A stretch of DNA of 38,454 nt from Hyphomonadaceae bacterium (GTDB lineage Bacteria; Pseudomonadota; Alphaproteobacteria; Caulobacterales; Hyphomonadaceae). The stretch's first letter is position 1; each line of letters starts with the position of its first letter. The notes under the pieces are model-generated. The model worked only from the letters and a program-made list of their open reading frames with translations, had not been told where the DNA came from and did not search any database. The position numbers and the translations under genes were made by a program. Shown here in pieces: positions 8,403 to 16,261 of the stretch. The stretch lies in NCBI GenBank assembly GCA_027485145.1, contig JAIXRO010000213.1:1-38454 (forward strand). Direction: 5' to 3'.

Positions 8403-9229
8403 CCAGCGGCGCCATCTCGATCGATGCTCTGTCTGCGGATGTTGCCGACGCCGAGGGCGTGAACCTCTTTTCCGTCGATGTGCCGGGCTATGAAGGCCCG
8501 CTCCACCTGCTGCTCGAACTCGCGCGGCGACAGAAGGTCGACCTGCTTCAGATATCGATGCTACAGCTCGCCGAGCAGTACATGGGGTTCATCGAGGACG
8601 CGCGCGCCAAACGCATCGACCTCGCCGCCGACTATCTCCTGATGGCCGCCTGGCTGGCCTTCATGAAGTCCCGCCTGCTGCTGCCCAAGCCGGAAGCGCT
8701 TGGCGACGATGAACCGACCGGCGAAGAGATGGCAGCGCGTCTGTCGTTCCGTCTCAAGCGCCTGGAGGCCATGCGGCAGGCCGTCCGCGAACTGGAAGCC
8801 GGTCCTGTACTGAACAATGTCGTATTCCTTCGCGGCGCGCCCGTGCAGCCAAAAGTCGTGAAACTCACAGACTACACCGCAACCCTCTATGATCTGACTT
8901 CCGCATTCGGTTTCATCCGGGACCGGAAGGAAAAGGAAGCGCCGCACCGGATCGAGAAACAGCCGGTGATGGCACTGGAGCAGGCGCGCAATACGTTGCG
9001 CGGCCTTCGCAAGCAGCTCGAAAACTGGTCGAGCCTTGATGATATCCGTACAGCGCTCTCTGAGACGACGCCGGATGTGCCGGGCCGTTCGGTCACGGCC
9101 AGCGTTTTCTCGGCCGCCCTTGAACTGACGCGCGACGGGGAAGTGGACCTGCGCCAGGATGCGCACTTTGCGCCGCTCTATCTTCGCAACGCAGTTCGCG
9201 CCGGGGAGGGCCTCGATGCAACCGCTTGA
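8399..9229 (+). CDS. scpA: Segregation and condensation protein A
   Basis: The 276-residue kleisin subunit of the SMC-ScpAB condensin complex is recognised by the N-terminal segment YEGPLHLLLELARRQKVDL, the LAADYLLMAAWLAFMKSRLLLP helix and a C-terminal winged-helix region (FSAALELTRDGEVDLRQD). ScpA bridges the SMC heads, and ScpB binds its middle region. The ATG overlaps the nagZ stop as ATGA. The 3' end overlaps scpB by 14 bases, and GGGGAGGG at 9203-9210, within scpA, is the scpB Shine-Dalgarno. The overlaps suggest coordinated stoichiometric synthesis. Length is normal for alphaproteobacterial ScpA. Confidence 0.95.
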   Translation: MTSGAISIDALSADVADAEGVNLFSVDVPGYEGPLHLLLELARRQKVDLLQISMLQLAEQYMGFIEDARAKRIDLAADYLLMAAWLAFMKSRLLLPKPEALGDDEPTGEEMAARLSFRLKRLEAMRQAVRELEAGPVLNNVVFLRGAPVQPKVVKLTDYTATLYDLTSAFGFIRDRKEKEAPHRIEKQPVMALEQARNTLRGLRKQLENWSSLDDIRTALSETTPDVPGRSVTASVFSAALELTRDGEVDLRQDAHFAPLYLRNAVRAGEGLDATA

Positions 9230-10208
9230 GAAGTTCCAGATGACCCACGACATGTCCGACGATCGCCGGAATGCAATGAGCCAGCTTTCCGACGCCCAGG
9301 CCCGCGCCGAAGCAGACTTGCTTGGCGGGCGCGACGCCTTGCTGGCGGAAGGCGTGCGCCGCGCCGAGGCCGTGCTGTTCGCCGCCGGTGAACCTCTGTC
9401 TGCGGAGCAAGTCGCGCAGATCCTGCCGCAGGGAATAGAGGCCGGCGAAGTGCTTATGGCGCTGCGCGCGGTGTATTCGAAACGCGGCGTGAACCTCGTC
9501 GAGGTGGCCGGCAAGTGGCGTTTCCAGACGGCACAGGACCTCTCCTATCTCTTCGTCGAAGAGCGCCAGGTCCAGAAGAAACTCGGGCAAGCTGCGCTCG
9601 AGACGCTCGCCATAATTGCCTACGGTCAACCCGTCACGCGCGCCGAAATCGAGGCGGTTCGCGGCGTGGCTGTCGCAAAGTCGGTGATCGATACGCTTCT
9701 TGAATCCGGCTGGGTGCGCGTGCGCGGCCGCCGCAAGACGCCCGGCCTGCCGATCACCTACGGCACGACCGACAAGTTCCTTGAGCACTTTGGTCTCGAA
9801 AGCCTCGATACGCTCCCGGGCAAGGCGGACCTTGAAGCCGAAGGCTTGCTGACGGACGTTATCCCCACCGGGTTCCAGATGCCGGATGAGGAAGCGCTGT
9901 CGGAAGAAGACTCGCTGATCGACGAACTCGGAAACCTGGAGGATGTCGAATCCTTCGTCACCGACTTCGTGGGGGATGAAACTGCCGCCCCGTCTGCGGT
10001 GCCCGCGTCTGCCGTATCCGACGAGTCCGATGACATGGACGGACATGAAGATGAAGCCGTCAGTGTGTTTGCCTATACGAGGGCGCCGAAGCCCATGGAA
10101 GATCCTGAGGCGTTCGACCGCGACACCGTCCAGGCCGCTGTCCGGAAGCTGCGCGCGGAGACCCGTGTGCCACAGCAGCCCATGCACACCTGGCGGGATG
10201 GCGAGTAA
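9216..10208 (+). CDS. scpB: Segregation and condensation protein B
   Basis: The 330-residue protein carries the two winged-helix modules of ScpB in about residues 40-200, including LEAVLFAAGEPL-type AVLFAAGEPLSAEQV, ETLAIIAYGQPVTRAEIE and the GRRKTPGLPITYGTT region. A long acidic, probably disordered tail follows (about 225-330). ScpB dimers bind ScpA in the condensin complex. ATG 9216 is chosen because GGGGAGGG lies 5 bases upstream; an upstream in-frame ATG at 9159 lacks a site and would overlap scpA by 71 bases. A further ATG at 9240 is possible. The acidic tail is longer than in compact ScpBs. The stop is only 3 bp from the stop of the convergent DUF1287 gene. Confidence 0.93.
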   Translation: MQPLEKFQMTHDMSDDRRNAMSQLSDAQARAEADLLGGRDALLAEGVRRAEAVLFAAGEPLSAEQVAQILPQGIEAGEVLMALRAVYSKRGVNLVEVAGKWRFQTAQDLSYLFVEERQVQKKLGQAALETLAIIAYGQPVTRAEIEAVRGVAVAKSVIDTLLESGWVRVRGRRKTPGLPITYGTTDKFLEHFGLESLDTLPGKADLEAEGLLTDVIPTGFQMPDEEALSEEDSLIDELGNLEDVESFVTDFVGDETAAPSAVPASAVSDESDDMDGHEDEAVSVFAYTRAPKPMEDPEAFDRDTVQAAVRKLRAETRVPQQPMHTWRDGE

Positions 10209-10211
10209 GCC

Positions 10212-10820
10212 TCAAGCCTCGGGCGGCGCAAACCTGAAACGTCTCGGCGTGTCATAGTCGGCATACAGTTCGTCCTCGCGCGTGCCGCCGCCGATATTGT
10301 GAATATACATCGCGCGGCCTGTCACTGCGTCATGGCCCGAGAAGATGGCGATGTGGGGCAGGCGCCCGCCGAGGCGCATCGTCACGAGGTCACCCGCCTG
10401 CCAGTCATCGCGCGTGCCCGGGGCCTCGCGTTCATGGCCGCCTCGCTCGAAGAACCGCTCCAGGTTTGGCACACGGCGATGGTCGACATTCCGGTCCGTT
10501 CCGTTGAGGCCCCATGTTCTTGGATAGCTGGCAAATGCCGCTGCCATGTCCTCATGCACCAGCACCTGCAGGTCCACGTCAAAGGCATCCCGGTAGGCCC
10601 GGATCACAACGTCCGTACACACACCGCTTTCGCGCGGGATGTCGCCGCCCGGATAGTCCAGCTGGACGTAGGCCGGGTCGTAGCCTGTGGTCACACCGAT
10701 CTGCCGCCGGGCGGCGCGCACAAGCTTGAGCGTCCACGGCTTCTCGGCCTCGACCAGCGGCAATGGCGGCAACAGCGGCACCGCACATATCGAGATCAGG
10801 AAGTTCCGGCGCGTCTGCAT
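10212..10820 (-). CDS. DUF1287 exported protein
   Basis: The 202-residue protein starts with TRRNFL and a hydrophobic stretch (about 7-22), which looks like a short Tat-type signal. The mature part has the DUF1287 hallmarks: YDPAYVQLDYPGGD, then a GVCTDVVIRA segment with a candidate nucleophilic Cys, and a late PHIAIFSG His motif. This Cys/His arrangement resembles NlpC/P60-like papain folds, so a periplasmic amide-cleaving role is conceivable, though the family is experimentally poorly characterised. It is the last gene before the convergent scpB and lies 203 bp from the nitroreductase gene, with an inverted repeat between them. Confidence 0.85.
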   Translation of the reverse strand: MQTRRNFLISICAVPLLPPLPLVEAEKPWTLKLVRAARRQIGVTTGYDPAYVQLDYPGGDIPRESGVCTDVVIRAYRDAFDVDLQVLVHEDMAAAFASYPRTWGLNGTDRNVDHRRVPNLERFFERGGHEREAPGTRDDWQAGDLVTMRLGGRLPHIAIFSGHDAVTGRAMYIHNIGGGTREDELYADYDTPRRFRFAPPEA

Positions 10821-10887
10821 TCGGGGATTGGAACGCGGGGATGCGGCAGCATTTTGGCTGGATTGCGTTGAAGCCGGTTCTGCGTTG

Positions 10888-10988
10888 CCATCCTTCGACT
10901 TCGCTCAGGATGAGCGTTGCACTTTTTGAAGGCCGTGCTGCATCTATCAAGCCATGCGACCCTCATCCTGAGCGAAGGCGAAGGATGG
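10888..10988. repeat. 27-bp near-perfect inverted repeat with 47-bp spacer
   Basis: Arms 10888-10914 and 10962-10988 are reverse complements over 27 positions with one mismatch (A/C at the tenth base of the left arm, G in the right). The left arm starts CCATCCTTCG and ends CTCAGGATGAG. The element lies in a 203-bp intergenic space between two minus-strand genes. I recall similar CATCCTTCG...CTCAGGATGAG palindromes dispersed in alphaproteobacterial genomes, so this is probably one copy of a REP-like family. Only one copy was seen in this window. Confidence 0.85.
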
Positions 10989-11023
10989 CCAAATAAGCCC
11001 GCAATATCGTGAGCCGTTTTCCT

Positions 11024-11695
11024 TCAGAAGCCTCTGAACTCGGCAATCTCTTCCAGCGGAGCGCGCTCGGCGTAAAGGCGGTTCGCCTTGTCGTTCGGAT
11101 CAGGCTTGCCGACCGCCACGCCGCACCACACCATCTCGGTTGGAGCCAGTCCAAAATGTTCCTTCAGCGTCGGGCGCAGGATGCCCCAGCATTCCTGCAT
11201 GCACGTGCCCCAGCCGCGCTCCTCGGCGAGCAGGCAGAGCGTCTGCAGGTACATGCCCGTGTGGCCCCATTGGCCGTGGCCCATGCGCTCGTCGATAACG
11301 ATGAACACCGCCATCGGCGCGCCGAAGAAGCGGAAATTGTTGGCAAACCAGCGCATCCGCCCGGCGCGGTCCTCTCTTGGGATTTCGAGCGCCTCATACA
11401 GCATCTCGCCCACGCGGCGGCGGCGCGCTTCATGCGGCTCCCAGAGGTCCTTGGGGTAGATCGGCCGGTCTGTCGGCTCGCCGGCGGGATTGCTGGCCAG
11501 CTTCGCCTGCGCCAGCTGGATCAACTTGTCCTTCTCTTCGCCTGCGACGACGATCACGCGCCAGGGCTGGGTGTTGCCACCGGAAGGCGCGCGCTGCGCC
11601 GTGGTCAACCAGGCCTTCACCTCGTCCAGCGGCAGCGCGTCCGGCAGGAAGCCCCGCGTGGAAATGCGCTTCGCGACAGCTTTTGAAACGTCCAT
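11024..11695 (-). CDS. Nitroreductase family protein
   Basis: The 223-residue FMN-dependent oxidoreductase has the family fold marked by RISTRGF near the N-terminus, the flavin-binding RAPSGGNTQPW segment (about 36-46), GHGQWGHTGMYLQTL and the GTCMQECW region. Such enzymes reduce nitroaromatics, quinones or enones with NAD(P)H; the physiological substrate is unknown. ATG 11695 is chosen because GGGAGG lies 7 nt upstream. An ATG at 11713 would place that site inside the coding region. The site sits in the descending arm of a terminator-like hairpin, so expression may be conditional. It is the gene following the P450 on the same strand, which hints at shared use in xenobiotic or hydrocarbon metabolism. 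Confidence 0.9.
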   Translation of the reverse strand: MDVSKAVAKRISTRGFLPDALPLDEVKAWLTTAQRAPSGGNTQPWRVIVVAGEEKDKLIQLAQAKLASNPAGEPTDRPIYPKDLWEPHEARRRRVGEMLYEALEIPREDRAGRMRWFANNFRFFGAPMAVFIVIDERMGHGQWGHTGMYLQTLCLLAEERGWGTCMQECWGILRPTLKEHFGLAPTEMVWCGVAVGKPDPNDKANRLYAERAPLEEIAEFRGF

Positions 11696-11696
11696 G

Positions 11697-11727
11697 AAAA
11701 AACCTCCCGTCATTCCTGACAGGAGGT
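11697..11727 (-). terminator. Intrinsic terminator hairpin overlapping the nitroreductase RBS
   Basis: On the minus strand ACCTCCTGTC (11727-11718) pairs with GACGGGAGGT (11711-11702) through 10 pairs including one G-U, around a 6-nt loop. Five more T follow, and the nitroreductase ATG comes one base later. It ends P450 transcription in form, yet its descending arm contains GGGAGG, the only plausible nitroreductase Shine-Dalgarno. Confidence 0.8.
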
Positions 11728-11757
11728 CTAATCATTCCGGCCGGTGGCCGCCAAGCC

Positions 11758-13089
11758 TTACTTCGGGTGAAGCACGACCGGCATCCAAGTGTATCCGCGC
11801 ACGAACGCGCCGGACGTGAACGACGGCTCGGCCAGCACTTCGATATGCTCGTAGCGGGCCATCAGCTCTTCCCAGAGGATCTTCAGCTGCAGCTCGGCAA
11901 GGCGGTTGCCCACGCAGCGGTGGATGCCGAAGCCGAAGGACAGGTGCTGGCGGGCATTCTTGCGATCGATGATGAAGTCTTCCGGATTGTCCCAGAAATT
12001 CGTGTCGCGGTTGCCCGAGACGTACCACATGGCGATCTGCTCGCCCTTCTTGATCGTCTTGCCACGGATCGTCACGTCTTCCAGCGCAGTGCGGCGCATG
12101 AAGGACAGCGGTGTCTGCCAGCGGATGGCTTCCGATACCATGTTTGGAAGCAGGCTCTGGTCCGCCTTCAGCTTCTTGTATTCTTCCGGATATTTGTTGA
12201 GCGCATAGACCGAAGCCGTCATCGTGTTGCGGCTCGTGTCATTGCCGCCGACGATCAGCAGGATCACGTTGCCGAGCAGTTCCATCGGCGTCATGTTGCG
12301 GGTCTTCTCGCCGTGCGCGAGCAGGCTGATCAGGTCGCCGGTATCAGGCGCCGCGCCGCGTTCCTGGAACAGGCCCATGAACGTGGTCAGGCACTGCATC
12401 ATTTCCTGTTTCCACTGAACTTCGCCGCCCGGGCAGATGTCCGGGTTATGCATGTTGGTGGCGATGTCCGACCAGCGGGTCAGTTCGCGGCGACGCTCTT
12501 GCGGATAGCCGAACAGCGTCGCGAGCATCATGCCGGTCAGCTCGATCGAGACGCGGTCCACCCAGTCGAACGGCTCGCCCACCGGCAGTCCGTCCAACAC
12601 CGCCTGGGTGCGCGAGCGGATCAGCGGCTCGTATTCCTTCAGCATGTTCGGCGCGACAGCGGGCTGCACGGTCTTGCGCTGTTCGGAATGGCGCGGCTCG
12701 TCCATCGCGATGAACATCGGCATCTCGAAATCCTCGAGCGGCGGCCCCAGGGTGATGCCGCCATATTCCCAGGAGGAGGAGAAGCGCTTGTGGTCAGTGT
12801 CGACCGCCATGATGTCTTCGTACAGGGTGACCGACCAGTAGGGGCCCACAAAGCTGTCTGGCGTGTAGTGAACGGGATCTTCCTTGCGGAGGCGTTCCAG
12901 ACGGTCCCAGAACTTGCCCTGGCGCCACATCTCGGGGTCCACCACGTCCAGCGTGGCGAGGTCGAGTTCAGACGCAGGCTTCACCTCGCCGAAGGTCTCG
13001 GTGTAGCCCGGGTGCATCGGTTCACGGGGCGTGATCTTCGGGCGTTCGAGGGCAGGGTGGTTTTCGAAGGAGAAGGTATCGGCTGCCAT
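11758..13089 (-). CDS. Cytochrome P450, CYP153-type alkane hydroxylase
   Basis: The 443-residue soluble class I P450 shows the I-helix GGNDTSR (281-287), the ExxR pair Glu320/Arg323, and the haem loop FGFGIHRCVG with Cys392 as iron ligand. The phrases LLIVGGNDTSRNTM, SFMRRTA and GIHRCVGNRLAELQ are typical of CYP153, which hydroxylates medium-chain n-alkanes and related compounds at the terminal carbon. Electrons come from a ferredoxin and ferredoxin reductase, and neither is encoded in this window. The start has a strong GGAGGAA site. A perfect 14-bp palindrome lies about 85 bp upstream. The subfamily call is from motif recognition; substrate range is not determined. Confidence 0.9.
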   Translation of the reverse strand: MAADTFSFENHPALERPKITPREPMHPGYTETFGEVKPASELDLATLDVVDPEMWRQGKFWDRLERLRKEDPVHYTPDSFVGPYWSVTLYEDIMAVDTDHKRFSSSWEYGGITLGPPLEDFEMPMFIAMDEPRHSEQRKTVQPAVAPNMLKEYEPLIRSRTQAVLDGLPVGEPFDWVDRVSIELTGMMLATLFGYPQERRRELTRWSDIATNMHNPDICPGGEVQWKQEMMQCLTTFMGLFQERGAAPDTGDLISLLAHGEKTRNMTPMELLGNVILLIVGGNDTSRNTMTASVYALNKYPEEYKKLKADQSLLPNMVSEAIRWQTPLSFMRRTALEDVTIRGKTIKKGEQIAMWYVSGNRDTNFWDNPEDFIIDRKNARQHLSFGFGIHRCVGNRLAELQLKILWEELMARYEHIEVLAEPSFTSGAFVRGYTWMPVVLHPK

Positions 13090-13172
13090 GAAAATTCCTC
13101 CGGCGTCTGGCCCGTCTTTGGGGCGATTGAATACTTCGGAGTTTGATTAGCACAGCCCGATTCAGAAATCCA

Positions 13173-13186
13173 TGACGCAGGCGTCA
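13173..13186. promoter_or_regulatory. Palindrome upstream of the P450 gene
   Basis: TGACGC-AG-GCGTCA is a perfect 6-2-6 inverted repeat about 84-97 bp upstream of the P450 start and just beyond the DUF2244 stop. The 2-nt centre suits a dimeric regulator site better than an RNA hairpin. The binding protein is unknown. Confidence 0.4.
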
Positions 13187-13205
13187 CTTTTGTGCGGCGC
13201 AGCGA

Positions 13206-13694
13206 TTACGCTGGCAAACGCTCGGCCCGGGCCGCCTGCAGGGCCTTGCGAAGGGCCGCGGCAAAGCTCTTGCGTTCGTCCACGGTGAGGAAGCGTCCGA
13301 TTACCCAGGCCGTGCGGCCATGTTCGATTCGCAGCCAACTTGCAGGGGTCAGCGGCTCGTCCAGTTCCACCCGCGCGAAGCCGGTGGGCACTTCGGCCTG
13401 CCTGGTGCGTCCTCTGGCGTCCGTGTGATGCATTCGGATCGCCCGCGCCGTGACAGTGATGTGCGTTTGTTCGCGCTGCTGTCGGAAGGACAATCGGAAG
13501 GCGAGCCAGATCGCCACCATGTCGAGACCAAAGAAGCCGAGGATCGGCGCGGCGCCCATCGACCAGAACATCAGACCCGTGAGGAAGAACACGACCGCCA
13601 CGATGGCCATGCCAATGGCAAACCCGCGCTCGCTGAGCGAACGGTTCGGGGTCAGGGTCGCGTCGAGGTAAATGGTTTCCGCAGGCTCGGTCAT
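13206..13694 (-). CDS. DUF2244 membrane protein
   Basis: The 162-residue protein has a short polar N-terminus with LTPNRSLSERGF, two membrane segments (about 25-46 and 48-70) and a cytoplasmic C-terminal domain containing WLRIEHGRTAWVIGRFL. These are the features of the DUF2244 family of unknown function, common in alphaproteobacteria. It diverges from nth with 44 bp between start codons, an arrangement I recall from related genomes; no functional link to DNA repair is evident. GC content and codon use match the neighbours. Confidence 0.88.
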   Translation of the reverse strand: MTEPAETIYLDATLTPNRSLSERGFAIGMAIVAVVFFLTGLMFWSMGAAPILGFFGLDMVAIWLAFRLSFRQQREQTHITVTARAIRMHHTDARGRTRQAEVPTGFARVELDEPLTPASWLRIEHGRTAWVIGRFLTVDERKSFAAALRKALQAARAERLPA

Positions 13695-13738
13695 GCACGA
13701 AGAGCTAGCACGCCCTTGCGCCGGGAAAATGGCGCTCT

Positions 13739-14461
13739 ATGCCTCACCCCATGGCAAAGGTAGCAAGCCCCAGATCGAAGTTCACCCGGGCGAAGGCGGC
13801 GGAGCTGTTTGCCGCGCTCGCCGCCGACCGGCCGGACCCGCGGACGGAGCTGGATTTCGTCAACCCGTTCACGCTCGTCGTCGCTGTCGCCCTTTCAGCG
13901 CAGGCGACCGATGTCGGTGTCAACAAGGCCACAAAGAAGCTGTTCGCTGTGGCCGACACACCGGAGAAGATGCTGGCGCTGGGGGAGGCGGGCGTCGCCA
14001 GCTACATCAGGACCATAGGCCTCTGGCGCAACAAGGCCAAGAACGTCATCGCCCTCAGCCAGAAGATCATCGAGGATTTCGGCGGCGAAGTGCCCCGCAC
14101 GCGGGACGAACTCGTCACTTTGCCGGGCGTCGGCCGGAAAACCGCGAATGTAGTTCTCAACGAAGCCTTCGGCGAGCCGACCATCGCTGTCGACACCCAC
14201 ATCTTCCGTGTCTCGAACCGCACCGGCCTCGCGCCTGGCAAGACACCCGATCATGTCGAGGCCGGTCTCGAGCGCATCACACCGCCCGGCTTCAAGAAGG
14301 GCGCGCACCATTGGCTGATCCTTCACGGACGCTATGTCTGCAAGGCGCGAACTCCGGAGTGCTGGCAATGTGCGATTTCGCATCTCTGCGCATTCAAGCC
14401 CAAGACGCCGGATCCGCAGGCGCCGGCAATTCCGAAACCGGCGCAGGTGCATCGGCGCTGA
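13739..14461 (+). CDS. nth: Endonuclease III
   Basis: The 240-residue base-excision-repair glycosylase/AP lyase removes oxidised pyrimidines. The helix-hairpin-helix LPGVGRKTAN provides catalytic Lys134, Asp152 lies in VDTHIFRV, and Cys201, Cys208, Cys211 and Cys217 form the C-x6-C-x2-C-x5-C ligand set of the [4Fe-4S] cluster. A basic N-terminal extension of about 25 residues precedes the core. ATG 13739 is used; ATG 13751 is an alternative that would shorten the protein by four residues. The Shine-Dalgarno is weak (GGGAA upstream). The C-terminal tail after the cluster is short and Pro-rich. Confidence 0.96.
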   Translation: MPHPMAKVASPRSKFTRAKAAELFAALAADRPDPRTELDFVNPFTLVVAVALSAQATDVGVNKATKKLFAVADTPEKMLALGEAGVASYIRTIGLWRNKAKNVIALSQKIIEDFGGEVPRTRDELVTLPGVGRKTANVVLNEAFGEPTIAVDTHIFRVSNRTGLAPGKTPDHVEAGLERITPPGFKKGAHHWLILHGRYVCKARTPECWQCAISHLCAFKPKTPDPQAPAIPKPAQVHRR

Positions 14462-14549
14462 AACTATCGATGATGCGCGAATGGAATTGACCCGCGCCTG
14501 AAGCCTGGACCATCCTTTACCGCGCGGCCCAGAAAAGGACTTGAAAGAC

Positions 14550-16247
14550 ATGCGGCGATGCCAGCTTTCGAAAACCGCCCGGGCAGCCGCGATTTCCGTG
14601 TTGGCCGTCAGCGCTGCGGCCTGGCTAAGCGCTTGCGGCGGTGGCGGTGGATCCTCCGCCACCCCGCCGTCACAGGGTGCGATTCCGCCGCCCGCCGTCT
14701 CGCCGCCCCCGCCACCGCCTCCGCCCCCCACAGGGCCGTCCTGGACCTCCGGCGTGTTTCAGGCCGCCAGCACGTTCAAGGATCGCTGCGAAACCGTGCG
14801 AACCGGACGCGACATCGAGGGCAATGCGTTTCCTGACCGTGCGGGCTCGGCGATTGAAGAGCGCTTCTGGCTGCGCTCATGGACCAACGAAACCTACCTG
14901 TGGAACACCGAGGTTGCGGACCGCAATCCGGCCGATTTCTCAAGCCGCACCGACTATTTCGCCATCCTTCGCACCCTTGCCCGAACGGCATCCGGCAAGG
15001 AAAAGGACGACTTTCACTTCAGCGAGCCCACAACGGAAACCCTGATCCGGCGAACTGCGGCGCCGCAGGCGACCTATGGCGCCAGCTTTCGATCGATCTC
15101 GGCCAGTCCGCCGCGCGATTTCCGCGTGCGCTATACCGAGCCCGGCTCCCCGGCAGCCACGGAGGCCAACGGCCAGCCAAACTTTGAGCGTGGCTCGCGC
15201 CTCCTGCGCGTCAACGGCATCGATTTCGTCAACGCGTCGAGCCAGGCTGATGTGAACCAGTTGAACGCCGCACTCTTTCCCGCGGCCGCTGGCGTCACCA
15301 CGACATTCACGGTGGAGGATGCCGACGGCGCCCAGCGCACCGTTACGCTGACCTCTGTCAACCTGTCGCCCAAGCCGGTCAATCGCACGTCGGTCGTCAA
15401 CACCTCGTCCGGCAGCGTGGGCTACATTCTCTTCAACACGTTCAGCCCGTTTGTGAGTGAGCGCGAGATTGTCGACGCGATGACCCAGATGCGCGCCTCC
15501 GGCGTAAGCGATCTTGTTCTTGACCTGCGCTACAATGGCGGCGGCTTGCTCGCGGTCGCGTCTGAGCTCAGCTACATGGTCGCGGGCGATGCACGCACCC
15601 GCAACCAGCCGTTCGAACGCCTCAGGTTCAACGCAGCGGCCGGCAATCGCAATCCCGTCACCGGCGAAACCAACAATCCCGTTCCGTTCTATACGACAGG
15701 TCAAGGCTTCACCGTGACTAACGGTACCGCGCTGCCAACGCTCAACCTGCCGCGCGTGTTCGTGCTGACGACCCCCGCAACCTGCAGCGCCAGCGAAGCG
15801 GTCATCAACGGCCTGCGCGGTGTCGGCGTTGAGGTAATCCAGATTGGCGGCACAACCTGCGGCAAGCCCTTTGGCTTCTATCCTCAGGACAATTGCGGCG
15901 AGACCTATTACACCATCCAGTTCCAGGGCGTGAACGCGGCCGGCTTTGGTGACTATGCCGATGGCTTTATTCCGAACAACTCGACCGCGAGCTTCGGCGT
16001 CCGCCTGCCGGGCTGCTCGGTGGCCGATGACCTGTCCCGCGAACTGGGCGATCCCAGCGAGGGTCTGCTCGCCGCCGCTCTCTCCTATCGCAGCACCCTC
16101 GCTTGCCCGGTCGCCCCATCGGCTGCCGAAGCTGCGCAGCCTCGTACCGACGATCTCAAGACAACCACGAGGGGCCCGCCCATCAACATGCCGCAACCAT
16201 CGGTGATGGAACTCAACCGCGACATGACCGCGCCGCCCGGACAATGA
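14550..16247 (+). CDS. S41-family (tail-specific protease-like) lipoprotein
   Basis: The 565-residue protein has a lipoprotein signal with Cys29 in LSACGGGG, then a Gly-rich and poly-Pro spacer (about 30-67). A PDZ-like region follows (about 155-260), then an S41 peptidase core. The catalytic dyad is probably Ser413 or Ser415 in TCSASEA and Lys439 in TTCGKPFG. Extra cysteines near the active site could form disulfides, fitting a periplasmic location. The family cleaves exported proteins, often near C-termini. ATG 14550 is preferred to TTG 14541, because AAAGGA lies about 10 bases upstream of the ATG but abuts the TTG. Its stop overlaps a possible ATG of the next gene (ATGA at 16244-16247), indicating a two-gene unit. 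Confidence 0.9.
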   Translation: MRRCQLSKTARAAAISVLAVSAAAWLSACGGGGGSSATPPSQGAIPPPAVSPPPPPPPPPTGPSWTSGVFQAASTFKDRCETVRTGRDIEGNAFPDRAGSAIEERFWLRSWTNETYLWNTEVADRNPADFSSRTDYFAILRTLARTASGKEKDDFHFSEPTTETLIRRTAAPQATYGASFRSISASPPRDFRVRYTEPGSPAATEANGQPNFERGSRLLRVNGIDFVNASSQADVNQLNAALFPAAAGVTTTFTVEDADGAQRTVTLTSVNLSPKPVNRTSVVNTSSGSVGYILFNTFSPFVSEREIVDAMTQMRASGVSDLVLDLRYNGGGLLAVASELSYMVAGDARTRNQPFERLRFNAAAGNRNPVTGETNNPVPFYTTGQGFTVTNGTALPTLNLPRVFVLTTPATCSASEAVINGLRGVGVEVIQIGGTTCGKPFGFYPQDNCGETYYTIQFQGVNAAGFGDYADGFIPNNSTASFGVRLPGCSVADDLSRELGDPSEGLLAAALSYRSTLACPVAPSAAEAAQPRTDDLKTTTRGPPINMPQPSVMELNRDMTAPPGQ

Positions 16248-16261
16248 GAAGGCAATCCGAA

